Made by a program: the position numbers and the translations under genes. From Streptomyces sp. CBMA123 (GTDB lineage: Bacteria > Actinomycetota > Actinomycetes > Streptomycetales > Streptomycetaceae): DNA of 49,461 nucleotides. This document shows, piece after piece, positions 17,582 to 26,944 of the stretch (position 1 is its first letter; the number at the start of each line of letters is the position of its first letter). Location: the NCBI RefSeq assembly GCF_014596465.1, contig NZ_MECK01000335.1, forward strand, positions 1-49,461, written 5' to 3'. The notes under the pieces were generated by a model that did no database searches, was not told the origin of the DNA, and was given only the letters and a program-made list of their open reading frames with translations.

Positions 17582-18640
17582 CTAGCGCCGGCGCAGTGCC
17601 CTGACCAGCACCACGGCACCGCCCAGCAGGGCCACCGAGCCACCGATCACCCACGGCACCGCGCTGCGGCCGCCACTGCCCGGCACCACGATGCCGCCCG
17701 CCTCGCCGCCCCAACGGGTCGCCGCCCGGGCCCGCGCACTGCGGGCCGGCAGCGCCGGGGCGTAGCGGCCGCGCGGCGGGGCGTGGTCCACCTCCTCGGC
17801 CGAACGGCCGACGATGCTGCGGCGGACCGGGCCGCTGAGCTCGGGCTCGTCCTCGTAGGCGAAGAGCGGCTCGACGGGGAGTTCCTCGGCGACCCCGTCC
17901 TGGGGGCCGCCGTTGCCGGCGGCGTCGGCCTCGTCGTGGTCGTCGACGTCGTCCGCGTCGTCCGCGTCGTCGGCGGCGGAGCCGGTGGGGAGGCCGAAGC
18001 GCTCGGCGTCGGCGTCGGAGAAGGCGATCAGCTCGGAGAGGTCGTCGTCCAGGTCGTCGCCGGGCTGGTCCTGGCGCTCCTCGATGAAGACGACCTCGGC
18101 GTCCGCCCCGGTCGCGCTGTCGGCCCCGCCGTCGGTCTCGTCCGTCGCCCCGTCCGTGGCTTCGTCGGCGGGCTCCTCGTCGCCCTCCGCCGGGGCGTCC
18201 GGGGAGGTGAGCGCGGTGGCGAAGCGCTCCAGCAGGCGGCGGCCGGTGGCGTCGAGGGTCTCGTCGTCGAACTCGGTCAGCCGGCCGGTGGCGCTCAGGT
18301 CACCGGTGAAGCGGACCGTCGCGGTGCCGTCCTCGGCGCCCTCCGCGACGCTGACCCGCACGGTGGCGGTCGCCTCGCCGTCGCCCCGGGCCTCCTGACC
18401 CTCGGCGAACACGGTCAGCACGCCGCCCCGGCCCTCGATCAGCGACAGCACGCCCTTGTAGGTGATCGTGGAGCCGCCGATCCGCAGCTTCAGCCGCCCG
18501 CCGATCTCCTCCGCCGGCCCGGCCCCGACCGCGGCCGGCTCGGTGCTCAGCCCCGGCACGCTCCGCGCCAGCAGCGCGGGATCCTGCAAGGCCTGCCGCA
18601 CCAACTCTGCGGACATCGGGACGACAACCTCATGCTCCAT
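17582..18640 (-). CDS. SRPBCC (CoxG-like) domain protein with C-terminal membrane anchor
   Basis: A protein of 352 residues. The first 150 residues (MEHEVVVPMSAELVRQALQDPALLARSVPG..) fit the START-like SRPBCC/CoxG fold, a hydrophobic-ligand pocket. A very acidic Asp/Glu/Ala-rich stretch (about 150-260) follows, and a C-terminal hydrophobic segment ends in RALRRR, a typical tail anchor. The bulk should therefore be cytoplasmic. The ATG at 18640 matches the start of the domain; the open frame further upstream lacks homology and no strong ribosome site is seen. Its ligand and role are unknown. Confidence 0.78.
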   Translation of the reverse strand: MEHEVVVPMSAELVRQALQDPALLARSVPGLSTEPAAVGAGPAEEIGGRLKLRIGGSTITYKGVLSLIEGRGGVLTVFAEGQEARGDGEATATVRVSVAEGAEDGTATVRFTGDLSATGRLTEFDDETLDATGRRLLERFATALTSPDAPAEGDEEPADEATDGATDETDGGADSATGADAEVVFIEERQDQPGDDLDDDLSELIAFSDADAERFGLPTGSAADDADDADDVDDHDEADAAGNGGPQDGVAEELPVEPLFAYEDEPELSGPVRRSIVGRSAEEVDHAPPRGRYAPALPARSARARAATRWGGEAGGIVVPGSGGRSAVPWVIGGSVALLGGAVVLVRALRRR

Positions 18641-18952
18641 GTCACGGAGCCTACCGACTGCGCCCGGCCCGGTCCCCACCCACCACCGCCCGACTTTCCG
18701 CACCACCCGACGGGGCCCGCGCGCCCCCGCCCGCCGGGGCCGGTCCTGGGCCCGGGGCGTCCGGCGCTCGGGTTGTTCGCCCGCCCGGGTCGTCACCCGG
18801 GGTGTCCAGCCGCCCGTTTCCTTCCCGCGACGGCCGGATTTCCGCACCGCCCGCCTGCGGCTGCCGACCCGTCTCGCCCGCCGGGGGCGTCGGCCGGGCC
18901 TTCGCCCGCCTCTCCCGCGCGCCCGGGGTGCCGCGCCGCCCCGTTCGTTCCG
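18641..18952. other. Non-coding gap upstream of SRPBCC gene
   Basis: These 312 bases are very G/C-rich. Open frames exist on both strands but are Pro/Arg/Gly-rich artefacts of composition. I see no clear promoter, hairpin or small gene. It must contain the SRPBCC promoter and the 3' end of the spermidine-synthase-like transcript. Confidence 0.5.
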
Positions 18953-20626
18953 TCAGCGGGGGCCCAGGAGGGTGAGGGGGGCTGGGGGGTGGGGTGGGCG
19001 GAGGGCGGTGAGCTGGGTGGTGGAGGTGCGCAGGGTGTCGGGGGTGAGGGCGCGGGGTGGTGGGGCGTCGGGGGCGAGGGTGAGCGGGGGCGGGGTGGCG
19101 GCGGCGAGCAGGAAGTCCTGGGCGGTGTCCGGCGGGCCGGGGCGGCAGTCGGCGGTGGCGCTGCCCTGGACCGCGTACGGGGTGGTCCGCAGTCCGGCCG
19201 CCTGGAGCCCCGACTCGATCTGCCAGAGCCCGTCGCCGTCCCGGCTGTCCCTGCCGTCCCCACCGTCCCCGCGGTGCCCGCCGGCGCGGACGGCGATCCG
19301 GCCGCCGGGGGCCAGCAGCCGGGTGGCGAGGCCGTAGAACTCCTGGGAGTGGAACTTGACCGGTCCGCCGTCCGAGGGCGCGGGCAGGTCGGCGAGCACC
19401 ACGTCGTACTCCTCGTCGGGCGCGCCGCGCAGCCAGGCCATCGGGTCGGCGGCGGTGGTGCGGACCCGGGGGTCGTCGAGGGAGTGGCCGCCGAGGGCGG
19501 CGAGCCCGGGGTCGGTGCGGGCGAGCCGGGGGAGGGCCGGGTCGGCGTCGACCAGCCGGACGGTGCGGACGCCCCGGTGCCGCAGCACCTCCCGCAGGGC
19601 GAGGCCGTCGCCGCCGCCGAGCAGCAGGACCCGGGCGTCCGGCCCGGCGGCCATGGCGGGGTGGACGAGGGCCTCGCTGCCCCGGTACTCGTCGGGCCCG
19701 CAGACCGCGAGCCGTCCGTCGAGGTAGAGCCGGAGCGGGCCCTCGGCGGGGCCGGTGAGCACGATCTCCTGGTACCGGCTGCGGGTGGCGTAGCGGACCT
19801 GGTCGCCGTAGAGGGTGTGCCGGGCGGCGTGTTCGATCGCGTCGGAGCCGACGGCGGCGGCCGCGAGCAGGGCGAGGACGAGGGTGCAGCCGGCCCAGAG
19901 CAGCCGTCGTATCCGGGGGGCGGGTTCCTCGCGGAAGAGCCAGAGCACCACGGCGGCCCCGGCGACGGCGTTGACGGCCCCGGTGAGCAGCGCGCCGTCG
20001 CCGGGGCCGAGGAGGGGGAGGATGAGGAAGGGGAAGGCGAGGCCGCCGATCAGCGCGCCGACGTAGTCGGCGGCGAACAGGTCGGCGACGGCGCGGCCGG
20101 CGTCCTCGCGCCGGATCCGCTGGATGAGGGTCATCAGCAGGGGGATCTCGGCGCCGATCAGGATGCCGATCAGGCAGGTGAGGCCGACCATCGCGGCCTG
20201 GTAGCGGCCGATCCAGGCCCAGCAGGAGTAGAGGGCGAGGACGGAGAGTCCGCCGGTGAGCGCGAGGGCGCATTCGACCAGGGCGAAGGCGGTGGCCGGC
20301 CGGCTGGTGAGCCGTTTGGCGAGCAGCGAGCCGAGGCCCATCGCGAACACCATGACGGAGAGCACGACGGAGGTCTGGGTGACGGTGTCTCCGAGCAGGT
20401 AGTCGCCGAGTGCGACGAGTTCGAGTTCGTAGACGAGTCCGCAGGCCGCGCAGACGAAGGCGGCCAGCAGGACGGTCAGCCGGGCGAGCCGGGGTCGGGA
20501 ACGCAGCCGGGATCGACGGCGGGCGGGCAGGGGGGTGAGGGTTCGCCCGGGCCGGGGTGGGGTGCCGTCGTCGAGGTCCGCTCGCGGGCGTGCGGGCGGA
20601 CCGGCCGGATGGTTGATCACGAACAA
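18953..20626 (-). CDS. Membrane-fused spermidine synthase-like protein
   Basis: A 557-residue protein. The N-terminal half has about seven membrane segments (from LARLTVLLAAFVCAACGLVYELELVALG) and the C-terminal half has a Rossmann aminopropyltransferase-like domain with VLLLGGGDGLALREVLRH, VRLVDADPALPRLA and YDVVLADLPAPSD. This domain order is common in actinobacterial polyamine-aminopropyltransferase homologues, whose activity is often untested; a non-polyamine substrate is possible. The start is uncertain: TTG 20626 or GTG 20620, neither with a clear ribosome site, so the message may be leaderless. It is adjacent to a DUF2617 gene, its usual partner. Confidence 0.85.
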   Translation of the reverse strand: MFVINHPAGPPARPRADLDDGTPPRPGRTLTPLPARRRSRLRSRPRLARLTVLLAAFVCAACGLVYELELVALGDYLLGDTVTQTSVVLSVMVFAMGLGSLLAKRLTSRPATAFALVECALALTGGLSVLALYSCWAWIGRYQAAMVGLTCLIGILIGAEIPLLMTLIQRIRREDAGRAVADLFAADYVGALIGGLAFPFLILPLLGPGDGALLTGAVNAVAGAAVVLWLFREEPAPRIRRLLWAGCTLVLALLAAAAVGSDAIEHAARHTLYGDQVRYATRSRYQEIVLTGPAEGPLRLYLDGRLAVCGPDEYRGSEALVHPAMAAGPDARVLLLGGGDGLALREVLRHRGVRTVRLVDADPALPRLARTDPGLAALGGHSLDDPRVRTTAADPMAWLRGAPDEEYDVVLADLPAPSDGGPVKFHSQEFYGLATRLLAPGGRIAVRAGGHRGDGGDGRDSRDGDGLWQIESGLQAAGLRTTPYAVQGSATADCRPGPPDTAQDFLLAAATPPPLTLAPDAPPPRALTPDTLRTSTTQLTALRPPHPPAPLTLLGPR

Positions 20627-20789
20627 ACGCTAGGGGACGTGCGGGACGGATCGCTGCGCCCATCCGACGGACAGCGAGGGCCGTCGGATTGACGAATCGT
20701 TCCTGGGTGCGATTCATAGGCTTGTGCCGGGTGGTGCATGACCGGATCGGCGGTGCCGCTCCGGCTCGCTGCGCCCGGCCCCTCGCTCG

Positions 20790-21317
20790 TCACGCCCCCG
20801 ACACCACCAGTGAGGAGCGGGTGCAGACCAGCTGCCCCTCCTGCGGGTAGGCGTGCCAGGTCCGCCAGAGCAGCCGGTCCGTGCCGCCCTGGGTGACGAG
20901 CGCGGTGAAGGCGCTCGGATCCCCCGGGAAGACCCCGGCGAGGCCGCGCGGGTGCCCTTCGACCAGGGCCAGCAGTTCCTGGGCGCGGGCCGCGAAGTCG
21001 TGCGGCGGCATGGCCTCGATGCGGGCGGCGAACTCGTACTCCCAGCCGCCGACCTGCTTGGCCACCCGGGCCGGCAGCGGGGTGCGGCGGCCGGGCAGGC
21101 AGGCGACGGTCTCCAGGCAGTCGCCGGGGCCGGCCGAGATCACCACCTGGTGCGAGGCGCCCAGCAGTCGCAGCTGGAGGGTGCCGGAGGTGCTGGGGCG
21201 GTCACCGTCGAGTCTCAGGTCGCGGACGGCGAGAGCGGGCAGCGGCTCGCCGCCGAGGCACCAGGCGAGGTCACCGGCGCGGGTGTCCGTGTAGGAGGTC
21301 TGCAGTGTGGTGAGCAT
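20790..21317 (-). CDS. DUF2617 family protein
   Basis: A 175-residue soluble protein (MLTTLQTSYTDTRAGDLAWCLGG; ASHQVVISAGPGDCLETVACLP; RVGGWEYEFAARIE-like block) resembling DUF2617 proteins, which in actinobacteria are found beside the membrane spermidine-synthase-like gene. The same arrangement is seen here, about 160 bases upstream on the same strand. There are no catalytic motifs. The pair may act on the same unknown substrate, which is inference from conserved neighbourhood only. Confidence 0.75.
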   Translation of the reverse strand: MLTTLQTSYTDTRAGDLAWCLGGEPLPALAVRDLRLDGDRPSTSGTLQLRLLGASHQVVISAGPGDCLETVACLPGRRTPLPARVAKQVGGWEYEFAARIEAMPPHDFAARAQELLALVEGHPRGLAGVFPGDPSAFTALVTQGGTDRLLWRTWHAYPQEGQLVCTRSSLVVSGA

Positions 21318-22002
21318 GCTCGGCTCCGCGTTTCAGCTCCGTGCGCGCCCGCCGAGCAGCATCGAGTAGGCCTAGGCGATGGCGAGGCTGTTCGTGGCTG
21401 TGCGGCCCTGGGCGCGGCCGACCGTGGAAGGAAGGATTCCGGCTGGAGATTCAGCAGCAGAGAAGCATGAATACGCCGGGTCCGTCGGTGATTTACCCAA
21501 CTTTGTCAAGCATTCACCGTTTCGGGCACACCTGCTTCCCGGCTCTGATCGAGCCGGTGTGCGACTTTGCACAGCGCGCGCCCCTGTCACCGGCCTGTGC
21601 GCCGTGTGCGCTGGTAGTGCGCTGTTCGCGCGCTACATGCGCCGCCGCCCTCGACACGCGGGGCGCGGGGGATGGCCGTGGTGTGCCGGACCGGTCACCG
21701 GATTTGCCTCAGCGGCAGCAAAGGAGCATGCCATCCACGGAAGTTGAGGGTCGCTCAGCGCAGGCGTCGGGCCAGAATTGGTCCCGGCCGAGGGGGCGCG
21801 CGAAACCCCTGCACACGCCTCCTGTGCGCGCCGGACTCCCGGAACGCCCCGCTCCCCTTGCACAAAGCGGCCCGCGACGGGATAGGTGTCGTCGCGGGCC
21901 GTGGGGCGAGGTCCTGCCGGTGCGTTCTGCTGTTCTCAACTCGCTTGGCGGGCAGCCTCGTTCACGTCGGCCACCGGATCAGGGCCACCGCCCGGAGGGC
22001 CG
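21318..22002. other. 685-base stretch without a convincing gene
   Basis: The left half is clearly less G/C-rich than the flanks and the reading frames are Arg/Cys/Pro-rich with poor codon bias. On the minus strand TTGACA occurs around 21505-21510, a good -35 for the DUF2617 gene, though no matching -10 is clear. An AAGGAG followed by ATG at about 21729 on the plus strand starts a frame with no recognisable protein. A perfect hairpin (about 21868-21901) may end the metallo-hydrolase transcript. A non-coding RNA is possible. Confidence 0.45.
21868..21901 (-). terminator. Hairpin downstream of the MBL-fold hydrolase
   Basis: CGGCCCGCGAC pairs with GTCGCGGGCCG around a short loop, about 100 bases beyond the minus-strand stop of the hydrolase. 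It is a strong G/C stem and a likely terminator. Confidence 0.5.
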
Positions 22003-22773
22003 TCAGACGGTGAGCCGCTCGCCCGGCTTGGGTAGGCGCAGTGTGTCCTGTGCGCCGGTCTGCGCGAAGGCCTCCGTCAGCGTCTCCGGGCCCTGGGTGA
22101 AGTGTCCCCAGTGCTCGAAGTGGAGTGGCACGACGTGCCGGGCCCCGAGGATGCGTGCGGCCTCGGCGGCCTGGTCGCTGGTCAGCGTGAGGTGCGCGCC
22201 CGGTATCAGTGGCGTGCTGGCGCCCCCGGCGAACAGCACCGCGACGTCGACCGGGCCGACCCGGTCGGCGATCGTCCGCACCACGTCCAGCGAGGCGTTG
22301 TCCCCACTGATGTAGACCGTGGGCAGCCCCGTGCCGGTGAGGACGAATCCGGTGACCTCTCCGACGAGGTGCTCGCTGCCGTCCGGGCCGTGCTGTGCGG
22401 GTACCGCGGTCACCCGCAGCGATCCGCCGTCCGGCCGGGGAAGGTCGACGTGCTCCCCGTCGGCCAGAGCCCGGACGGTGCCGCCGAGCCGCTCCCGGGC
22501 GGCGGCGGTGGAGAGCACCAGCGGGGCGGCGGCGAGGTAGGAGCGCCCGGCGGTGTCGAGGTTGTCGGGGTGCTGGTCGTGGGAGAGCAGGACGGCGTCC
22601 ACCGGGCCGAGGTCCTCGGCGGCCACGGCCGGGCCGGCGGTCTTGGCGAGGACCCGGGTGCCGATCGGATACTCCCCGGGGCCGTCGAACGTCGGGTCGG
22701 TCAGCAGGCGCAACCCGCCGACCTCGATCAACGCGGTCGGCCCGCCCACGTACTGGATGGTCACCTGAGTCAA
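22003..22773 (-). CDS. MBL-fold metallo-hydrolase (UlaG-like)
   Basis: A 256-residue metallo-beta-lactamase-fold protein. The metal motif reads SHDQHPDNLD (residues 64-73): His65, His68 and Asp70 are present, but the usual following His is Asn. Later ligands are in PAQHGPDG, ISGDNAS and PLHFEHWGHF. This pattern matches the UlaG-like subgroup that hydrolyses phosphodiester or lactone-type bonds; the substrate here is unknown. The TTG start has a run of G (AGGGGGG) eight bases upstream; a GTG three codons in is the alternative. It is transcribed alone. Confidence 0.85.
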   Translation of the reverse strand: MTQVTIQYVGGPTALIEVGGLRLLTDPTFDGPGEYPIGTRVLAKTAGPAVAAEDLGPVDAVLLSHDQHPDNLDTAGRSYLAAAPLVLSTAAARERLGGTVRALADGEHVDLPRPDGGSLRVTAVPAQHGPDGSEHLVGEVTGFVLTGTGLPTVYISGDNASLDVVRTIADRVGPVDVAVLFAGGASTPLIPGAHLTLTSDQAAEAARILGARHVVPLHFEHWGHFTQGPETLTEAFAQTGAQDTLRLPKPGERLTV

Positions 22774-23103
22774 CTGGAACGCCCCCCTCGAATGCGCGCG
22801 AAGATCGCTGCGCCGATGACAAGACCACCGCTGTTCCTGCTATTCCCCGGCCGGAGGGCGAGGCCGGCGTGAGACCGCCGCGAGCCCCGACCGGCTCGAA
22901 CGGGAGCACCACCCCTTCCTCCGCCGTGAGATGACGGACCCTCCCGTTCGTTCGGCCGCCCGCCGGGGGCATGGTCGGGGTGCCGCCTCCAGAGGCCCGC
23001 TACCCCGGTAGGGGGTCGAGGTTGGCTCCATGGCGGGACGTGGGCGGGCGGGCGCGAAACCTAGTCTCGAACCAATCGGTCGCCCTCCCAGGAGATACCC
23101 CCC
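22774..23103. other. Divergent intergenic region, MBL hydrolase / sensor operon
   Basis: These 330 bases separate two divergent units. A TAGTCT in AAACCTAGTCTCG, about 40 bases before the plus-strand gene, is a possible -10 for the two-component operon. No convincing -35, operator palindrome or small gene was seen. Confidence 0.45.
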
Positions 23104-23631
23104 ATGGCACTCGCTACGTCCTCCGCTCTCACTGCCAAGTCGCTTACGGCAAAGGCTGGTTGGCTTCGCGCCAGCTACGACTGGCGCAGCTCGGCGTACG
23201 CCGTCGCGGCGCTGCCGGTCGGCCTGGTGGCCGTGCCGCTCGCGCTGCTCGGCGGGTCGCGCGTCGCCTACCGGCTGCAGCGCGGGCTCGCGGTGCGGCT
23301 GCTGGACGCGCGGATCGCCGAGCCGGCGCGTGGCCGGCCGGCGCGGGTCGTGAGTCATGGCGTGCTGGCCCTGCCACTCCAGCTGCTCGTCGGTCTGCTC
23401 ACCGCGGCGCTGTGGGCGGACTTCCTGGCCCGCGGGGTCTGCTACCCGCTGGCGGTGTGGGGACGGGACGTGAGCCAGGCCTGGGGCGGCCCCACGCTCG
23501 TCGGCGCGTGGGCCGCGCACTTCGCCGTCGGGGTGCTCACGCTGGCGATCCTGCTGCCGGTGTTCCGGGTGCTCGTCGTCGCCCAGCGGCGGCTGGCCGT
23601 CCGGCTGCTCGGCACGACCGCGGGGGTCTGA
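23104..23631 (+). CDS. Sensor-domain-like membrane protein of a two-component operon
   Basis: A 175-residue membrane protein with about four hydrophobic segments (around residues 31-50, 85-105, 110-120 and 137-157), in the order and spacing of the 'putative sensor' domain that often precedes NarL-type kinases in actinobacteria. It stops just before the kinase start, so the sensor and kinase appear to be separate proteins made together. AGGAGA lies eight bases before the ATG. It is first in a three-gene operon with kinase and regulator. The signal is unknown. Confidence 0.75.
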   Translation: MALATSSALTAKSLTAKAGWLRASYDWRSSAYAVAALPVGLVAVPLALLGGSRVAYRLQRGLAVRLLDARIAEPARGRPARVVSHGVLALPLQLLVGLLTAALWADFLARGVCYPLAVWGRDVSQAWGGPTLVGAWAAHFAVGVLTLAILLPVFRVLVVAQRRLAVRLLGTTAGV

Positions 23632-23656
23632 GGTGCTGGCCCTAGGATGGCCGCCG

Positions 23657-24823
23657 ATGAGTATCGAACAGACGGTCCAGCGGCTGCGGCCCGTGGCCCT
23701 TCCGGCCGCCGTCGTCGCCCTGGTGCCGCTGGGATGGCTGGACCTGGTTCAGCACTACGCCCTGGGGGCCGCCCCGGCGATGGCCCTGAGCGTGGCCCGG
23801 GTGGCTCCGCTGCTGTGGTGCCGCAGCCGCCCGGTGCTCACGTGGGGTGTTTCGCTCGCCGCGATCCTGCTGACCTCGCTGGTGGCCCGGCCGGTCTCCG
23901 GGGCGGAGCCGTGGCCGTGGCCCGTGACCAGCCTGGCCGCGGAGGTGCTGGTGCTGGTGCTGGCCGGGAGCCGGGTGGAGCGGCGGCTGTCAGTGGCGAT
24001 GGGGGCGGCGGTCCTCGCCGTGACCACCGTCCTGCTGGCCGCGCTGCCCGGGCGTGGCGGCTGGTCGGGCCTGCTTCCGGTCGCCGTCGCCACCGTGCTC
24101 GCGCTGGTCGGCGCCGAGGTGCTGCGCGACCGCGCGCTGACCCGGGCCCGGCTGGCCGAACAGGAGCTGATCAGCGAGACCGAGCGGACCAGGCGCGCCC
24201 TGCTGGAGGAGCGGTCCCGGATCGGTCGCGAGCTGCATGACGTCGTGGCCCACCACATGTCCCTGATCGCCGTCCGGGCCGAGACCGCGCCCTACCGCCT
24301 GGCGGACACCTCCGCGGAGACCCGGGAGGAGTTCCGGGCGGTCAGTGGTGCGGCGCGCGAGGCGCTGACGGACATGCGGCGCCTGCTGGGGCTGCTGCGC
24401 GGTGACGGGGCCGCCGAGCGGATGCCGCAGCCCGAGCTGACCCAACTCGCCGATCTCGTCCGGGACGCCGGACCTTCGGTCACGCTGGAGGTGGTCGGCG
24501 ACCTCGGGTCCGTTCCGGCCGCGGTCGGTGTCTGCGCCTACCGGATCGTCCAGGAATCACTGTCGAACGCGCGCCGGCACGCGCACGGCGCATCGGTGGC
24601 GGTCCGGGTGGAGCGGTCCGTGACCCGGCTGCTGATCGTCGTTCAGAACGGCCCCGGTGGAACCGAGTCGGCCGTCACCCTGCCGTCGGCCGCCGGGCCC
24701 GGCCATGGTCTGATGGGGATGCGGGAACGGGCCGCTCTGCTGGGCGGGACGTTCTCCGCCGAGGAAGCACCCGATCGTGGGTTCACCGTGACGGCCGACC
24801 TGCCACTGCCAGAGGAACGATGA
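23657..24823 (+). CDS. Sensor histidine kinase (HisKA_3 type)
   Basis: A protein of 388 residues. About five membrane segments lie between residues 12 and 152. The phosphoacceptor block is IGRELHDVVAHHMSL with His194. The HATPase domain shows YRIVQESLSNARRHAHGA and GHGLMGMRERAALLGG. ATG 23657 has AGGA at about nine bases; an upstream in-frame GTG (23633) directly after the previous stop lacks a site. The end overlaps the regulator ATG by four bases (ATGA). It phosphorylates the adjacent regulator. Confidence 0.93.
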   Translation: MSIEQTVQRLRPVALPAAVVALVPLGWLDLVQHYALGAAPAMALSVARVAPLLWCRSRPVLTWGVSLAAILLTSLVARPVSGAEPWPWPVTSLAAEVLVLVLAGSRVERRLSVAMGAAVLAVTTVLLAALPGRGGWSGLLPVAVATVLALVGAEVLRDRALTRARLAEQELISETERTRRALLEERSRIGRELHDVVAHHMSLIAVRAETAPYRLADTSAETREEFRAVSGAAREALTDMRRLLGLLRGDGAAERMPQPELTQLADLVRDAGPSVTLEVVGDLGSVPAAVGVCAYRIVQESLSNARRHAHGASVAVRVERSVTRLLIVVQNGPGGTESAVTLPSAAGPGHGLMGMRERAALLGGTFSAEEAPDRGFTVTADLPLPEER

Positions 24824-25488
24824 CCACCAGCATTCTGATCGTCGACGACCAGGCCATGGTCCGCCAGGGCTTCGGTGCGCTGCTCGACGCCCAGCCGGGC
24901 CTGGCGGTGGTCGGCGAGGCCGCCGACGGTGCGGCCGCGCTGGAGGCCGCGGCCCGCCTCGACCCCGATGTGGTCCTGATGGACGTGCGGATGCCGGTGA
25001 TGGACGGCCTTGAGGCGACCCGTCGGCTGTTGGAGGGCCGCAGCCAACGGCCCCGGGTGCTCATGCTCACCACCTTCGACCTGGACGACTACGTCTACGA
25101 GGCGCTGCGGGCCGGCGCGAGCGGCTTCCTGCTGAAGGACGCGACGGCCGAGGAGCTGATCCAGGCCGTGCGTGTCGTCGCCGACGGCGACGCGCTGCTC
25201 GCCCCGTCGGTCACCCGGCGCCTGATCGAGGACTTCGCCCACCGCAGGCCCGCTCCCCTCCGTGGCGGCCCCGCCCGCCGGCTGCCCGAGCTGACTCCGC
25301 GGGAGACCGAGGTCCTCCGGCTCATCGCCCAGGGGCTCTCCAACAACGAGATCGCCGCTGACCTCGTGCTCGCCGAACAGACCGTCAAAACGCATGTCAG
25401 CCGGATCCTGACCAAGCTCGGCCTGCGCGACCGGGCCCAGGCCGTGGTCTTCTCCTACGAGTCCGGCCTGGTCGCCCCGGGCGCCTGA
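24820..25488 (+). CDS. NarL/LuxR-type response regulator
   Basis: A 222-residue cytoplasmic DNA-binding regulator. The receiver covers about residues 4-120, with the phospho-acceptor Asp55 in VVLMDVRMPVMDG and Lys in GFLLKDATAEEL. A GerE HTH (LTPRETEVLRLIAQGLSNNE onward) occupies about 158-215. It is translationally coupled to the kinase. No ABC transporter is attached, unlike the first two-component system in this window, so the regulated genes lie elsewhere or include its own operon. Confidence 0.95.
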   Translation: MTTSILIVDDQAMVRQGFGALLDAQPGLAVVGEAADGAAALEAAARLDPDVVLMDVRMPVMDGLEATRRLLEGRSQRPRVLMLTTFDLDDYVYEALRAGASGFLLKDATAEELIQAVRVVADGDALLAPSVTRRLIEDFAHRRPAPLRGGPARRLPELTPRETEVLRLIAQGLSNNEIAADLVLAEQTVKTHVSRILTKLGLRDRAQAVVFSYESGLVAPGA

Positions 25489-25597
25489 TCGTGCGGTCCG
25501 GCCCCGCGGATCACCCGGACCACCGGGACCGCCGGGACCACCACCCGATCCCGGGCGTCCGGTTCGGCTCTCGCCGGGTGCCGGCCGGTGCGGCCCG

Positions 25598-26758
25598 TCA
25601 GAGCCGCCGCAGGCGGGTGACGGCCTCGGCGAGCACCTCGTCCTTCTTGCAGAAGGCGAAGCGCACCTGGCTGCGGCCCGCGTCGGGGTCGTCGTAGAAG
25701 ACGGCGTTGGGGATGGCGACCACGCCGCAGCGCTCGGGGAGGGCGCGGCAGAACTCGATGCCGTCCTTCTCGCCGAGGGGGGTGATGTCGGTGGTGATGA
25801 AGTACGTGCCCTCGGGGGTGAAGGCGCGGAATCCGGCCGCGGTGAGGCCGTCGAGCAGCAGGTCGCGCTTGCGGAGCAGGTCGGTGCGCAGGGTGTCGAA
25901 GTAGCTGTCCGGGAGGCGGAGCGCCTCGGCGACGGCGTACTGGAAGGGGCCGGCGCTGACGTAGGTGAGGTACTGCTTGGCGGTGCGGACGGCGGAGACC
26001 AGGGCGGGGCTCCCGGTGACCCAGCCGACCTTCCAGCCGGTGAAGGAGAAGGTCTTGCCGGCCGAGGAGATGGTCACGGTGCGCTCGCGCATGCCGGGAA
26101 GGGCGGCGAGCGGGTGGTGGGTGGTGCCGAAGACCAGGTGCTCGTAGACCTCGTCGGTGACGACCAGCAGGTCGTGCTCGACGGCGAGCGCGGCGATGGC
26201 GGCCAGTTCCTCGGCGGTGAGGACGGTCCCGGTGGGGTTGTGCGGGGTGTTGATCAGCAGCAGCCGGGTGCGCGGGGTGATCAGGGCGCGCAGCTCGTCC
26301 AGGTCGGGGCGGAAGTGCGGGGCCCGGAGGGTGAGCGGCACGCGGGTGGCGCCGGCCATGGCGATGCAGGCGGCGTAGGAGTCGTAGAAGGGTTCGAGGG
26401 CGATCACCTCGTCGCCGGGCTCCAGCAGGCCGAGCAGGGCGGCGGCGATGGCCTCGGTGGCGCCCGCGGTGACCAGCACCTCGGTGTCCGGGTCGTACGT
26501 GAGGCCGTGGAAGCGCTGCTGGTGTTCGGCGACGGCGGTGCGCAGCTCGGGGATGCCGGGGCCGGGCGGGTACTGGTTGCCGCGGCCCCCGCGCAGGGCC
26601 CGGACGGCCGCCTCGCGGATCTCCTCGGGCCCGTCGGTGTCGGGGAAGCCCTGGCCGAGGTTGATCGAGCCGGTGGCGGTGGCCAGGGCGGACATCTCGG
26701 CGAAGATCGTCGTACCCATCCCGGCCAGTCGGCGGTTCAGCAGCGGCCTGGTACCCAT
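25598..26758 (-). CDS. PLP-dependent aminotransferase, class I/II
   Basis: A 386-residue fold-type I aminotransferase. INLGQGFPDTDGP near residue 32, VTAGATEAI near 96, NTPHNPTG (170-177), the DEVYEHLVF block near 202 and SSAGKTFSFTGWKVGW with the PLP-binding Lys235 are all present. Homologues are annotated as N-succinyldiaminopimelate or aspartate/methionine aminotransferases; the substrate is not decided by the motifs. I chose ATG 26758 because GAGGAG lies 6-7 bases upstream; an ATG 60 bases earlier lacks a site. It is transcribed alone on the minus strand. Confidence 0.92.
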   Translation of the reverse strand: MGTRPLLNRRLAGMGTTIFAEMSALATATGSINLGQGFPDTDGPEEIREAAVRALRGGRGNQYPPGPGIPELRTAVAEHQQRFHGLTYDPDTEVLVTAGATEAIAAALLGLLEPGDEVIALEPFYDSYAACIAMAGATRVPLTLRAPHFRPDLDELRALITPRTRLLLINTPHNPTGTVLTAEELAAIAALAVEHDLLVVTDEVYEHLVFGTTHHPLAALPGMRERTVTISSAGKTFSFTGWKVGWVTGSPALVSAVRTAKQYLTYVSAGPFQYAVAEALRLPDSYFDTLRTDLLRKRDLLLDGLTAAGFRAFTPEGTYFITTDITPLGEKDGIEFCRALPERCGVVAIPNAVFYDDPDAGRSQVRFAFCKKDEVLAEAVTRLRRL

Positions 26759-26944
26759 CGGTGGCTCCTCACGGCTCGTCGTCAGGGCCATCCTGGGGCA
26801 GCCGGGGGCCGGGGACAAGGACGGCCCGGCGAAGAGGGGGCCCGGCGGCGAAGGGGGGACGGGTCCGGGAACGGGAACGGGAACGGCCCGGCTGCCCGGC
26901 GGTGCCGGGCGGCCGGGCCGCGGGGGTGCGCGCCGGGGCCGGGA

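Noticed and set aside
21379..21747. Possible 122-residue plus-strand gene in the 685-base gap
   Set aside because: Codon use is poor, the composition is Arg/Ala/Cys-rich, and there is no ribosome site or recognisable family.
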